A DNA stretch of 64,000 nt from Candidatus Gastranaerophilales bacterium (GCA_944322755.1 CALUPY010000009.1:1-64000); one strand, 5' to 3'. Counted from the stretch's first letter, positions 1 through 9,286 are shown. Numbers and translations: made by a program. The notes: generated by a model not told the origin, from the sequence alone.

Positions 1-216
1 TTTTCTATCTTTTTTCAATGGATGGACAAGATTTCATCTTGCCACAACCGGCCTAAGATTACGCTTACGCTATCTTTGGCGGTTCTGATTCGCTCTCGTA
101 CGGCTCGTTACTCGCCTACGACAGCCTATCATCCCGATTTTTTCTATCTTTTTTCAATGGATGGACAAGATTTCATCTTGCCACAACCGGCCTAAGATTA
201 CGCTTACGCTATCTTT
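1..216. repeat. Two direct copies of a 77-bp intergenic repeat
   Basis: Bases 1-77 and 140-216 are identical by eye (period 139 nt) and are separated by a 62-nt GC-richer spacer. Each copy contains a small hairpin, CAAGAT-TTC-ATCTTG (27-41 and 166-180), and ends in a stretch reading ACGCTTACGCTATCTTT. No ORF of note crosses it. The array touches the window edge, so more copies may lie to the left. Its function is unknown: it could be a dispersed intergenic repeat or the 3' end of a small repeat array. Confidence 0.85.
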
Positions 217-368
217 TATATAGCCTAATATCACAATTCACAGACTGTTATATATTCATACGGTTAAGTAATTTGATGAATTTAAATATGAATAAAACAC
301 AACCGATTGTAAATCATTCTTGTATGATTTATTATTTTCATGTTGTCATCGTCAGAAAGGAAAAAAGT

Positions 369-686
369 ATGAAAATAAATTCTGTATCATCTGCATCTTT
401 TGGAAAAACTGCTTATACAAAAAACAATAATGAATACAAAAAAACAAACACATTCAAAATTATCGGAACAAGTGTAGGCATTGCTACTGCTACTTTTACA
501 TTGAGCTTGCCTAAAATTCTTACAAAAATGTTTAATTATCCAATGGAGCGTGCATTTTCTAAGAAATTTTTGTATTTAGATGCAGCAGCAGCATTGATTA
601 TAGGCATAGGCGGCGGTGCTTTGATTGATTATGCAAGAAATAAATCCAGAGCACGTAAAGCCGACCAGCAGACACCAAATATTTAA
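369..686 (+). CDS. Small membrane protein with N-terminal SFGK leader, unknown function
   Basis: A 105-residue protein of unknown function. The start is the ATG at 369, because AGAAAGGA lies just upstream; the reading frame extends to 273 but has no ribosome site there. The N-terminus reads MKINSVSSASFGKTAY. A short leader ending in FG(K) is, from memory, common on uncharacterised proteins of Gastranaerophilales. Two hydrophobic stretches (about residues 36-52 and 74-90, the second glycine rich) suggest two membrane passes, and a basic tail follows. Its stop codon overlaps that of the convergent MFS gene by 4 nt. No catalytic motif is visible. Confidence 0.7.
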   Translation: MKINSVSSASFGKTAYTKNNNEYKKTNTFKIIGTSVGIATATFTLSLPKILTKMFNYPMERAFSKKFLYLDAAAALIIGIGGGALIDYARNKSRARKADQQTPNI

Positions 687-1882
687 TCTTTTTTCTCAGG
701 CAAAAATCTTACGAAATAAGACAGAACAAAAGGTATAAACGAAATTATCAGTAATGTAACTGGTATACCTATACGTTCTGCACTAAAGCCTATTACCGGA
801 AACAAAACACCTATCACACCCCAGCTAAAACCGCCGATAAATCCGGATATCATGCTTTTATACTGCGGCATGACTTTCTGCGCCATAACCATGTTTATGG
901 AAACAGAAAGCATTGCAATAAACCCGATAAGAATAAATACAATAAAAGAAATGACTGTTGTTTTTTCCACAAGATACGCAAAAAATCCAGTCAGAACAAA
1001 CGGCATAATTAGAGAAAATGCAAAAACTTTTTTGTAACCGACATACTTTTCGAATTTTGTACTCAAATATGTACCTAAAGCACCGACGGTCAGAAACAAA
1101 AACATTGCTCCGCCTATTTCATAAGGACTGTATCCGTGGCTTTTCCAGAAAAAAGGCATAAGCACCGTAAAACTCGATGTTGTTAAAGATTTCAGCACAG
1201 ACACCATTATCAAAAGACACATTGTTTTGTTTTTTAAAATATCTGTCAGTGTTTTTTTGAAGGTATTTTCATTTTTAACAAAATTACATTCATCAACCTT
1301 TGGCACGCAAACAAAAACAAGCATTGCAAAAATAATTCCGGCTATGGATGTATATGGCATTGCCTGAAGGCCGAATTTTCCTGTTATGGACGATGAAATC
1401 AAAGGACCAATCGAAAAACCAATAGTGCCTGCAGCAATGAAAATACTCATATCACGTGCTGTATTTTTTCCGCTGTATCTAGGCACAAGTCCTGTTGCTT
1501 GCGGATGATAAAAACCCACCCCCACACTTCCGAGCACAAGACATGCTGCGAGCTGCCAGAAATTAGCCACTATACCCGTCAGTGACAAAAACGTTGAGGC
1601 AATTAATATTCCCCAGAATATGAAAAATCTTTTGCTGCATTTGTCAGCAATAAACCCGAATACCGGCTGCATCATAGAAGAAAACAGTTGTGCAATACTC
1701 AAAGCACATGTCGCAATCCCGAGAGTAATTCCTATATTCGCAGTAATAAAAGGCAATATCGGATTTATAAATCCGGAATAACAATCAGCAACACCATGCC
1801 CGAGCGTCAACCACGCCACTGCCTTTTTGTTCTCTTCTTTGTTATCTTTAATATTTGTATTAATGTTTGAAATGTCTGACAC
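683..1882 (-). CDS. MFS transporter, fosmidomycin-resistance (Fsr)-like
   Basis: A 399-residue major facilitator protein with about 12 hydrophobic segments. The opening GHGVADCYSGFINPILPF segment, with its early His-Gly-x-x-Asp, is typical of the Fsr/fosmidomycin-resistance branch. The FGFIADKCSKRF loop fits the MFS motif A between TM2 and TM3. It would act in the inner membrane as a proton-driven drug or metabolite exporter; the substrate cannot be read from sequence. The start is a GTG lying 23 nt inside the end of purH, so translation is probably coupled to purH. Alternative: another MFS efflux subfamily. Confidence 0.8.
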   Translation of the reverse strand: MSDISNINTNIKDNKEENKKAVAWLTLGHGVADCYSGFINPILPFITANIGITLGIATCALSIAQLFSSMMQPVFGFIADKCSKRFFIFWGILIASTFLSLTGIVANFWQLAACLVLGSVGVGFYHPQATGLVPRYSGKNTARDMSIFIAAGTIGFSIGPLISSSITGKFGLQAMPYTSIAGIIFAMLVFVCVPKVDECNFVKNENTFKKTLTDILKNKTMCLLIMVSVLKSLTTSSFTVLMPFFWKSHGYSPYEIGGAMFLFLTVGALGTYLSTKFEKYVGYKKVFAFSLIMPFVLTGFFAYLVEKTTVISFIVFILIGFIAMLSVSINMVMAQKVMPQYKSMISGFIGGFSWGVIGVLFPVIGFSAERIGIPVTLLIISFIPFVLSYFVRFLPEKKD

Positions 1883-3380
1883 CTGTTGTTACCATTACTA
1901 TATTGTATTTGTCTGCCTGTTCTATTACATCATTGTCTTTTATACTGCCTCCGGGCTGGATTATACCGGCTATTCTGCATTGTGCAGCCGCCTGTATGTT
2001 GTCTATAGCAGGGAAAAATCCGTCTGAGGCTGCGACAGCGTCTTTTGCACCGTCACAGGCTTTGTTCAACGCCGTTTCCATCGCATCGATTCTGCTTGTT
2101 TGACCGCCGCAGATACCGAGAGTTTTAAAATCTTTTGCAATTACTATTGCGTTCGATTTGACATGTTTTGCAACCTTCCATGCAAACACCATATCCTCTA
2201 TCATTTCGGTGGTGGGTTTATTTTTTGTCACTACTTTAAATGTATCTTTGTCCAGTTCTTTATTGTCAACATCCTGCATTAATGTGCCGAACGGAGTAAT
2301 TTTTATTTCTTTATTGATAAGATTTTTGTAAACTCTTAACGGTGTATTCAGTTTTATAATCCTGAGATTTTTCTTTTTAGTCAAAAGTTTAAGCGCTTCA
2401 TCGGTATAATCAGGCGCAATCAAAACTTCTAAAAATATAGATGAAGCATGTTTTGCGATATTTTCATCAACGGTTCTTGAAAATGCTATGATACCGCCAA
2501 ATGCGCTGACAGGGTCTGAGTCAAATGCTTTCAAATACGCTTCATTGAGAGTTTTTCCCAGAGCCACACCGCAAGGTGTTGTGTGTTTTACAACAGCACA
2601 TGCAGGAACATCGTAAAACTCGCTGACAATATTGACCGCAGCTGTGACATCAAGAATATTGTTATAAGACAGTTCTTTGCCGTTTAAGATGTCAAAGTCT
2701 GCAGTGTTTTTGTATTCGTAAATAAATGCTTTCTGATGCGGATTTTCGCCATATCTGAGTTCTTTTTTATTTTTCAGATAAAGTGTTTCATAATCTTTGT
2801 TTTCAGAAAGCTCTTTTAAAATTTCAGAATCATATTTTGATGTAATTTCAAAAGCTTTAAGCGCAAATTCTTTTCTTAAGTCATCTCCCGTCTGACCGTT
2901 ATTTTGTGAAAGATTTTCGAGCAGTTTTTCGTATTCATCGGGGCTTGATACAACGGTTACGTTTTTATTATTTTTTGCAGCTGCTCTAAGCAGCGTAACC
3001 CCGCCTATATCAATATTTTTTATCAGCAAATCTTCGTCATGCTCTTCTTTTGCAACTTTTTCAAACGGGTACAAGTTTACAACAACAATATCGAACGGTT
3101 TTATATTTTTGTCCGTAATTTCTTTGAGTTCTTCGCTGTTTTTAGTATCAGCAAGAATGCCGGCATGAATATTCGGATGCAGGGTTTTTACTTTTCCCGA
3201 AAGCATTTCAGGGAAGCCGGTAATTTCACTGACCTCGATTGCAGGTATACTGTTTTTCTTTAAAAGTTCTGCTGTCTGACCGGTAGATACGATTTCATAA
3301 TCATATTTTTCAACCAGTTCTTTTGCCAGTTCAACGATTCCTGTTTTATCGAATACGCTCAACAATGCCCTTTTTTTCAT
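1860..3380 (-). CDS. purH: Bifunctional AICAR transformylase / IMP cyclohydrolase
   Basis: 506 residues, the full family length. It catalyses the last two steps of de novo IMP synthesis: formylation of AICAR with 10-formyl-THF, then ring closure. The N-terminal cyclohydrolase (MGS-like) domain opens with RALLSVFDKTGI and covers about residues 1-195. The transformylase domain follows and carries the catalytic VKHTTPCG motif near residue 265 and RYGENPHQ near 208. The start at 3380 has a strong GGAGG site. No other pur genes are adjacent; the downstream partner is the overlapping MFS exporter. Confidence 0.97.
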   Translation of the reverse strand: MKKRALLSVFDKTGIVELAKELVEKYDYEIVSTGQTAELLKKNSIPAIEVSEITGFPEMLSGKVKTLHPNIHAGILADTKNSEELKEITDKNIKPFDIVVVNLYPFEKVAKEEHDEDLLIKNIDIGGVTLLRAAAKNNKNVTVVSSPDEYEKLLENLSQNNGQTGDDLRKEFALKAFEITSKYDSEILKELSENKDYETLYLKNKKELRYGENPHQKAFIYEYKNTADFDILNGKELSYNNILDVTAAVNIVSEFYDVPACAVVKHTTPCGVALGKTLNEAYLKAFDSDPVSAFGGIIAFSRTVDENIAKHASSIFLEVLIAPDYTDEALKLLTKKKNLRIIKLNTPLRVYKNLINKEIKITPFGTLMQDVDNKELDKDTFKVVTKNKPTTEMIEDMVFAWKVAKHVKSNAIVIAKDFKTLGICGGQTSRIDAMETALNKACDGAKDAVAASDGFFPAIDNIQAAAQCRIAGIIQPGGSIKDNDVIEQADKYNIVMVTTGVRHFKH

Positions 3381-3527
3381 TTTGCCTCCGGAGGTTATTT
3401 CTTACTTCTTTTAATCTAACACAAAATTGACACCTGTGCTGAGACATATAATAGACTAAAATAATAAGAATAAGAAAAAAAACAAAAGAGCAAAGCCTGT
3501 TTTTTATGTATTACATTTATATTATTA

Positions 3528-5099
3528 TCAGTCTAAAACTCTTTTCAAATCCTCATCAGGATTCGATGTTGTCTTTAAATATCCAAATTTATCAGCAAGA
3601 AAATTGAGCATATTCGGGGTAATAATCTCTGCAGAACACACGGGCAAAAAGATATTTTTAATACCCAAATGTCTCAAGCTAAACAAATGAGAGATAGTAT
3701 GCAAATTACACCTTGTTAGAAAAACCGTTATCGGAAATTCACTAAAATCTATATCCTGTTTTAATTTATCAAGAATTTTATAGATTAAAGATGTATTAAA
3801 AAATGAATTCAAATGTAAAATGTTTTCCCTGTCTGACTCCACAACAGTAGAAATAGCAAAAGTATTTTCCGGAAGCAGATTAATTATCTCTTTAAAATAT
3901 TCGGAAGAAAACATAGTATGATTTATCAGACCGATAATAAACAGATGTTTAATTTTTCCATCTTTAATTTTACTGATAATATTTTCAACCTCACTCATTA
4001 CCATATCTTCATCATATCCTACTTGTATAGAATGATAATCAGTTTCTTCCCTAAAACCTTTTGCTTCTTTAGCAGCTTCAATTATAGGAGTGAAATCGTT
4101 ATTTTCTATTTTAGATATACCTTTTCCGGAGAGTTCGTTTGTGGTAAAAATTCTCCCTCTCATAAGTCTGTCGAGTTTGTGCTGTGAATTTCTTGTAATT
4201 AAAATAGCACCTTTAAACATTTCAAAATCCATTTGCAGATTATCGAGATTCTTCTGGAAATGCCCGACAAGATTTTTATATTTATCAAATTTTGGAAAAG
4301 AATGGGCAACAATAAGACTGTCATGCGTATAAACATTTATTTCTTCATCTTTAAGTGCGTCAAGCAAAAGTTCAAAGTCTTTGAGGTTTTGTCCTGATGC
4401 CAGTATAGCCGGGCCTTTTTTGACATTACAGGATACTTTTTTAAGCCGTATTTTTCCAAAATACTCTTCCCGCGCTTTATGGAGTTTTTGATGTATTTCA
4501 AAATTTATCCTTGCAAAATCATTTATCTTTTTAACCAGCTTTGACGCAGTTATAGATGTAAAGTTCAAATTGTTAAACAGTTTTAAAATTGCAATTTCAT
4601 CATCTCTTATATCTGCAGAATAAGATTTCAGCTCCATAAGGCGCATGCTTGCGCTTTTTAGCAGCTGTAAAATTATTTCAGTCAAATTCTTATTGACGGC
4701 AGAAAGCGTTTTTATTCTAAGAAGAGCCTGTTTTTCTCCTTCGTTAACAAGAGAAGAAAAGTCCGTGGCATCAAGTTTTATAGGTGACTTTAAAATTTGA
4801 CAGTCCAGATTTTTTTCTTCACAGATTTTTATAAAAACCTTCTGAGCATCTTCTTTTTCAAGATGAATATCTCTTATTATATTTTCAAACTCTCTGCGGT
4901 TAAATTCATAACCAACAACAATTAAAGACAGATATTTTATAATTTTGTCATTCAACTGCCGATTCTCATATCCGAGCTCTTGCATTTTTACGACGTAATA
5001 TGTAATCTGTTTTAATTCATACAATAAAACCTCTATAAGCGAATACACAAGAGGATCAACACTGCAGCTTCCCTGCACTGCACAGTCATTATATCTCAT
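3528..5099 (-). CDS. Hybrid cluster protein (Hcp/prismane) homologue lacking the metal ligands
   Basis: 523 residues from the ATG at 5099, which has GGGGAC upstream; a frame start at 5126 has no ribosome site. The C-terminal two thirds align by eye with Hcp: KKGPAILASGQNLKDFE, EINVYTHDSLIVAHSFP, LVGHFQ, KGAILITRNSQ, GRIFTTNE, KIKHLFIIG, LRHLGIKNIFL. Hcp binds a 4Fe-4S and a hybrid Fe-S-O cluster and reduces hydroxylamine or NO. Here the cluster cysteines are replaced: TTNC reads TRNS, GGCDG reads GLINH, the LTxAC site reads STVVE, GQCND reads FFNTS and WxEQK reads TRCNL. The N-terminal CxxC-type cluster site is also not evident. The His of NVYTH remains. The fold is therefore probably kept but the chemistry lost; the function is unknown. 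Confidence 0.8.
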   Translation of the reverse strand: MRYNDCAVQGSCSVDPLVYSLIEVLLYELKQITYYVVKMQELGYENRQLNDKIIKYLSLIVVGYEFNRREFENIIRDIHLEKEDAQKVFIKICEEKNLDCQILKSPIKLDATDFSSLVNEGEKQALLRIKTLSAVNKNLTEIILQLLKSASMRLMELKSYSADIRDDEIAILKLFNNLNFTSITASKLVKKINDFARINFEIHQKLHKAREEYFGKIRLKKVSCNVKKGPAILASGQNLKDFELLLDALKDEEINVYTHDSLIVAHSFPKFDKYKNLVGHFQKNLDNLQMDFEMFKGAILITRNSQHKLDRLMRGRIFTTNELSGKGISKIENNDFTPIIEAAKEAKGFREETDYHSIQVGYDEDMVMSEVENIISKIKDGKIKHLFIIGLINHTMFSSEYFKEIINLLPENTFAISTVVESDRENILHLNSFFNTSLIYKILDKLKQDIDFSEFPITVFLTRCNLHTISHLFSLRHLGIKNIFLPVCSAEIITPNMLNFLADKFGYLKTTSNPDEDLKRVLD

Positions 5100-5270
5100 T
5101 TTGTCCCCGGTAAAATAATTAAACATAAATGTATTCTAAAACCATTAACTCATTGAATCCATTAGATAACAGGCTAATATGGAAATAGCCGGATTCGATG
5201 TATTATAATCCTGATTTTTATATAGTATAATTTTTTATGTAATCAGATTTAACAATACAAAGGGGTTTAT

Positions 5271-7901
5271 ATGAAGCAGTATGGTAAAATATTTTTTTCT
5301 GTTTTTGTTTTTATATTTTTTACATGTGTAAGCGTATTTGCACAGGATTACTCAACCTTCAAACTCGACAACGGACATACGGTTATTATAAAAGAAGTTC
5401 ATGACAACCCGATTGTAACAATAGATACCTGGATAAAAACAGGTTCTATTAATGAAAATGACAAAAACAACGGTGTAGCACATTTTCTTGAGCATTTATT
5501 TTTTAAGGGAACAAAAAAATATCCCACAGGACAGTTTGACAGAATCCTTGAATCAAAAGGTGCTGTCACAAATGCAGCAACGAGTAAGGATTTTACACAC
5601 TATTACATAACTATCCCCTCCAGATACTTTATGACAGCAATGGAGCTTCATGCCGATATGCTGCTTCATCCTTTAATACCGCGAAAAGAACTTGAAAAAG
5701 AAAGAAAAGTTGTATTAGAAGAAATAGCCAAAACTCAAGACTCCACAGAAAGCAGACTTTATGAACAGATGAACGAAAAATTTTATTCAATCCATCCGTA
5801 CAAAAGAAAAGTTATCGGCACAAAACAGGTTATAGAAACAATACCGAGAGAAGAAATTCTTGAGTTTTACAATCAGTGGTACCGCCCTTCGAATATGATT
5901 ACTGTCGTTGTCGGGGATGTAAATACTCAGGACGCCTTAAATATGGTAAAAAAAGAGTTTGTCATGGAAGAAAAAGAAAAGGTAAAACTCCCTGACTACA
6001 AAATGGATAAAAACATAGAAAAACAGCAGGAAATCATTACAAAAGACAACGTAAAAACCGGATATCTTATGATAGGTTTCAGAGGAGTAAAAGCTGCAGA
6101 CAAAAAAGAACAGTATGCTCTTGATGTACTTGCCACCATACTGGGCGACGGACGTTCTTCAAAACTGTATCACGTAATAAAAGACCAAAAACAGCTTGCC
6201 TACAGTATTTCATCCGGTCATTCTTCAATGAAAGATGACAGCATTTTTTACGTTCAGGCAAACTTCAAACCGGAAAATATAGACAAACTAAAAAACAGCA
6301 TTTTCTGTGAAATTGAAAAAATGAGACAGGGCAGTTTTGACGAACAGGATATAAAAACAGCCAAAAGTATCATAGAAAGAGACACTTACTATGCACGCGA
6401 GTCCACCTCGAACGTTGCAAGTGAGCTCGGATATACAACGCTTCTTTATAACAATACTGATTTTTACGATGAATACATTCCAAATATAAAGAAAGTTACA
6501 AAAAACGAAATTGTCAATGCAGCAAAAAAATATCTGAATCCCCAGCATGCAGTAATTTCAATAATTCTGCCTGAATCTGCAAATATACAAAAACAAGAAA
6601 CAAAACCAATTGCAGATGTAAAAAAATCATCAGCACAACTGATTAAACAAAACCAAACAACAAAAGAATACTTGCTCTCAAACGGTGCAACTCTCCTTAT
6701 AAATAACAACAGACTAAATGACATTGTTGCTATTCAAATTTACACTAAAGGCGGTTCTTTCACAGAACAAAAACCCGGTGTTGCATCGATTACCGCAACA
6801 GCAATGCTAAAAGGAACACAAAAATTTTCGGGCATAGATTTATCACGAATAATGGAACAAAACGGAATAAAAATAATACCGACAAACTCTCCGGACAGTT
6901 TTGTTATTTCCGCAAAAACAACTCTGCAGGATTTACCGTTAACAATGGATTTACTCTCCGAAATAATAAATAATGCATCGCTCGAAGAGCAGGACATAGA
7001 AAAAATCAAAACAGAAAAACTCGCAGCTATTGAAAAACAACGCGATGTCCCATCAAATGTAGCCTTTGAAGAGTTCAGAACAGAACTCTGGAAAAACACT
7101 CCCTACGGCAGAACAGGAAAAATTCTCGAAAAAACCATTCCGACAATAACAAGACAGGATGTGATAAATTACTATAAAAGCTTATCTAATCCTCAAAACA
7201 TAGTAATTTCAATAAATGGAAACGTAAATGATAATGACATAATAAATTATTTTGACCCGATGTATTGTAAAAACAAAGGGAAAAAAGTTAATTATTCCGA
7301 TTACAAAACATTATTCAAACCATTACAAAATTCTGTTACAACAAAAACCTCAAAAGATTCAGAAGCCGCATGGGTTGTCGCCGGCTGGCAGACAGACGGG
7401 CTTACAAACATAAAAGACGCGGCAACGCTCCAGATTATTGATGCAATAATGGGCTCCGGTATGAGTTCACGACTTTTCAACAGGCTGCGAGACGAGCAGG
7501 GATTGGCATATCAGGTTGGTTCAATTTACGTTCCAAACGTTAACAGCGGACTATTTGCCGTATTCATAGGTACAAATCCAAAAACAGCACTCCATTCCAA
7601 AAACGAACTGCTCAAACAAATAAATATTCTGAAAAAAGAATTTGTTGCAGACAAAGAACTGAGAGAAGCAAAGGACAAAATTCTCGGCAATTTTATACTC
7701 TCACAGGAAACAAATGCTGAAAAAGCCGCAACTATAGGCTGGTTTGAGGCATCCGGAAGAGGATTCGATTTTATAGATAAATATCCGGCAATAATTGAAT
7801 CTGTTTCCGCCAGTGATATTATTAGAGTTGCAAACAAATACTTTAATAAAAATGCAGTAATCACAATAGTTGCACCGGACAGTTATCTGAAACAATTTTA
7901 A
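5271..7901 (+). CDS. Double-domain M16 family zinc metalloprotease with signal peptide
   Basis: 876 residues: two fused M16 units of about 420 residues. A signal peptide (about residues 1-24, ending VFAQ) sends it to the periplasm. The first unit has the inverted zinc motif HFLEHLFFKGT (HxxEH) near residue 66, with a downstream Glu-rich helix supplying the third ligand. The second unit, from about residue 460, lacks HxxEH and should be the inactive clamshell half, as in the PqqL/YmxG type. The start has AAAGGGG. A TATAAT at 5226-5231 is a plausible promoter. smpB follows 21 bp after the stop, but with its own promoter. Confidence 0.93.
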   Translation: MKQYGKIFFSVFVFIFFTCVSVFAQDYSTFKLDNGHTVIIKEVHDNPIVTIDTWIKTGSINENDKNNGVAHFLEHLFFKGTKKYPTGQFDRILESKGAVTNAATSKDFTHYYITIPSRYFMTAMELHADMLLHPLIPRKELEKERKVVLEEIAKTQDSTESRLYEQMNEKFYSIHPYKRKVIGTKQVIETIPREEILEFYNQWYRPSNMITVVVGDVNTQDALNMVKKEFVMEEKEKVKLPDYKMDKNIEKQQEIITKDNVKTGYLMIGFRGVKAADKKEQYALDVLATILGDGRSSKLYHVIKDQKQLAYSISSGHSSMKDDSIFYVQANFKPENIDKLKNSIFCEIEKMRQGSFDEQDIKTAKSIIERDTYYARESTSNVASELGYTTLLYNNTDFYDEYIPNIKKVTKNEIVNAAKKYLNPQHAVISIILPESANIQKQETKPIADVKKSSAQLIKQNQTTKEYLLSNGATLLINNNRLNDIVAIQIYTKGGSFTEQKPGVASITATAMLKGTQKFSGIDLSRIMEQNGIKIIPTNSPDSFVISAKTTLQDLPLTMDLLSEIINNASLEEQDIEKIKTEKLAAIEKQRDVPSNVAFEEFRTELWKNTPYGRTGKILEKTIPTITRQDVINYYKSLSNPQNIVISINGNVNDNDIINYFDPMYCKNKGKKVNYSDYKTLFKPLQNSVTTKTSKDSEAAWVVAGWQTDGLTNIKDAATLQIIDAIMGSGMSSRLFNRLRDEQGLAYQVGSIYVPNVNSGLFAVFIGTNPKTALHSKNELLKQINILKKEFVADKELREAKDKILGNFILSQETNAEKAATIGWFEASGRGFDFIDKYPAIIESVSASDIIRVANKYFNKNAVITIVAPDSYLKQF

Positions 7902-7910
7902 TTTCTGATG

Positions 7911-7925
7911 TATAATGGCTTTATG
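7911..7925 (+). promoter_or_regulatory. -10 box six nt before smpB ATG (probable leaderless start)
   Basis: TATAAT at 7911-7916 is followed by GGCTTT and then the smpB ATG at 7923. Transcription would begin within a base or two of the start codon, and no Shine-Dalgarno is present. A weak -35 (CTGAAA, 7887-7892) lies 18 nt upstream. Confidence 0.5.
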
Positions 7926-8372
7926 AACAGAAAAGTTATTGCAAACAACAAAAAAGCCTTTCACGACTATACCATTTTTGAAAAATACAATGCAGGTATA
8001 GTCTTGACCGGTACAGAAATTAAATCAATCAGAAAAAATGCGGTAAATCTGAAAGACAGTTTTGTAAAAATAGAAGAAGGTGAAGCGTGGCTTTACAACT
8101 GCCATATAAATCCTTATGAGCAGGGCAATAGATTCAACCACGACCCTGACAGAACAAGAAAGCTTCTTTTAAACAAAAAAGAAATCTTAAAAATGCTCGG
8201 GAAAGTTAAAAAAGAGAGTTATGCAATTATTCCGCTTTCTATGTATCTTGAAAACGGCTGGGCAAAAATCGAAATTGCACTTGCTAAAGGCAAAAAACTT
8301 CACGACAAACGTGAAGATATAGCCAAAAAGTCAATGAACAGAGATATTCAAAGAAATATTAAAATAAGATAA
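7923..8372 (+). CDS. smpB: SsrA-binding protein SmpB
   Basis: 149 residues. SmpB binds tmRNA and delivers it to stalled ribosomes for trans-translation. Hallmarks are the N-terminal [13 protein letters not shown], the [13 protein letters not shown] loop, [19 protein letters not shown], the [16 protein letters not shown] segment, and the basic tail [10 protein letters not shown] that enters the ribosomal A site. The ATG at 7923 was chosen over the in-frame ATG at 7908 because the family begins at this residue and the upstream ATG sits before the -10 box. The tmRNA gene itself is not in the window. Confidence 0.96.
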   Translation: MNRKVIANNKKAFHDYTIFEKYNAGIVLTGTEIKSIRKNAVNLKDSFVKIEEGEAWLYNCHINPYEQGNRFNHDPDRTRKLLLNKKEILKMLGKVKKESYAIIPLSMYLENGWAKIEIALAKGKKLHDKREDIAKKSMNRDIQRNIKIR

Positions 8373-8481
8373 TTTGAGGCAAGAAAAATTTGTATCCCTT
8401 AAAGCGTAATCAATCAGTAGATAAGTTAAATCAAACCTGCTAAAATAAAAATGGATTAAGTATATATTCAGGAGAAAATAT

Positions 8482-8853
8482 ATGGAATTTGTAAGCACCA
8501 AAGCTGATTTATTCACAAATATCCAGACAATAGATAGTTATCTGGCAAAAAAATCCGGTGATGATTTCAATTTTGCATTAGATTTGATTAGAAATGGAAA
8601 GGTCTTTGTTTCAATATCAAAAAAGGAAAGGTATAGTTTTTACCCTAGCCGTTTTATGGGGTATAAAAATAACACCCGGACGTTACATAAACAGAATTCT
8701 AAGAAAAACGGCCTAAATACAAATAAAGAAATCAGAAAAATTTTAGATAAAAACCTGTTTATGGATAAACTTGAATCTGAATATATTAAATATTGCAATT
8801 CTTTAGGAATTTCGCCCAAGAATAATAAAAGATCTTTCTGGATTTTGAATTAA
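8482..8853 (+). CDS. Unrecognised 123-residue protein with PSRF(x)GYKNN motif
   Basis: Not assigned. A good ribosome site (AGGAG, 8471-8475) precedes the ATG. The middle of the protein reads KERYSFYPSRFMGYKNN, followed by a polar linker, a lysine-rich helix and a C-terminal SFWILN. From memory, a PSRFxGYxxN segment occurs in small proteins and domains near HNH or restriction-type nucleases, but no nuclease residues are visible here. It is followed 13 bp later by a zinc-ribbon gene, so the two may form a small operon. Confidence 0.6.
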   Translation: MEFVSTKADLFTNIQTIDSYLAKKSGDDFNFALDLIRNGKVFVSISKKERYSFYPSRFMGYKNNTRTLHKQNSKKNGLNTNKEIRKILDKNLFMDKLESEYIKYCNSLGISPKNNKRSFWILN

Positions 8854-8866
8854 AAGAGTTGGTTTT

Positions 8867-9193
8867 ATGGGTGAATTTTTTAAATATGAATGGAAATGCA
8901 ATAATTTTTGGTGCAGAAATAAATTAACTGGATGTGTTGGATATGATGAGGAAACATTCAAACAAAAAGTTGTTTTCTTTTGCCCTCAATGTAATAACTC
9001 AAAATCAATTGTTTTAAAAATTAGTCCTTTCGTAGATAATGAAACTATAGAAAAAATTAAAGCACCGCATAAAATTTGCGAAAAATGCAAAAATAAAATG
9101 ATTGATTTAGATTATGATACTAATGTAGTGTGTCCTAAATGTCATAAAGGACGTTTAGAAATTTCAAAGACAGAATTGCTGTTTCTGACATAA
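8867..9193 (+). CDS. Small double zinc-ribbon protein, unknown role
   Basis: 108 residues with several cysteine pairs: CNNFWC near residue 12, CPQC near 43, CEKC near 76 and CPKC near 94. The last three are CxxC knuckles, so one or two zinc ribbons are likely. No membrane segment or signal peptide is seen. It is probably co-transcribed with the preceding gene (13-bp gap). The Shine-Dalgarno is weak (GAG about 10 nt upstream). Nothing indicates a partner or a nucleic-acid target. Confidence 0.6.
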   Translation: MGEFFKYEWKCNNFWCRNKLTGCVGYDEETFKQKVVFFCPQCNNSKSIVLKISPFVDNETIEKIKAPHKICEKCKNKMIDLDYDTNVVCPKCHKGRLEISKTELLFLT

Positions 9194-9286
9194 CAAATTG
9201 AGTATATAGATCTTTCAATTTATTAAGTTTTTTATGAGTATATTTTACATTCCGCTAACAATAACGACTCCGAATATTGTTAACAC

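Noticed and set aside
1-216. CRISPR array at the left edge
   Set aside because: The repeat unit is 77 bp with a 62-bp spacer, too long, with only two copies and no cas genes.
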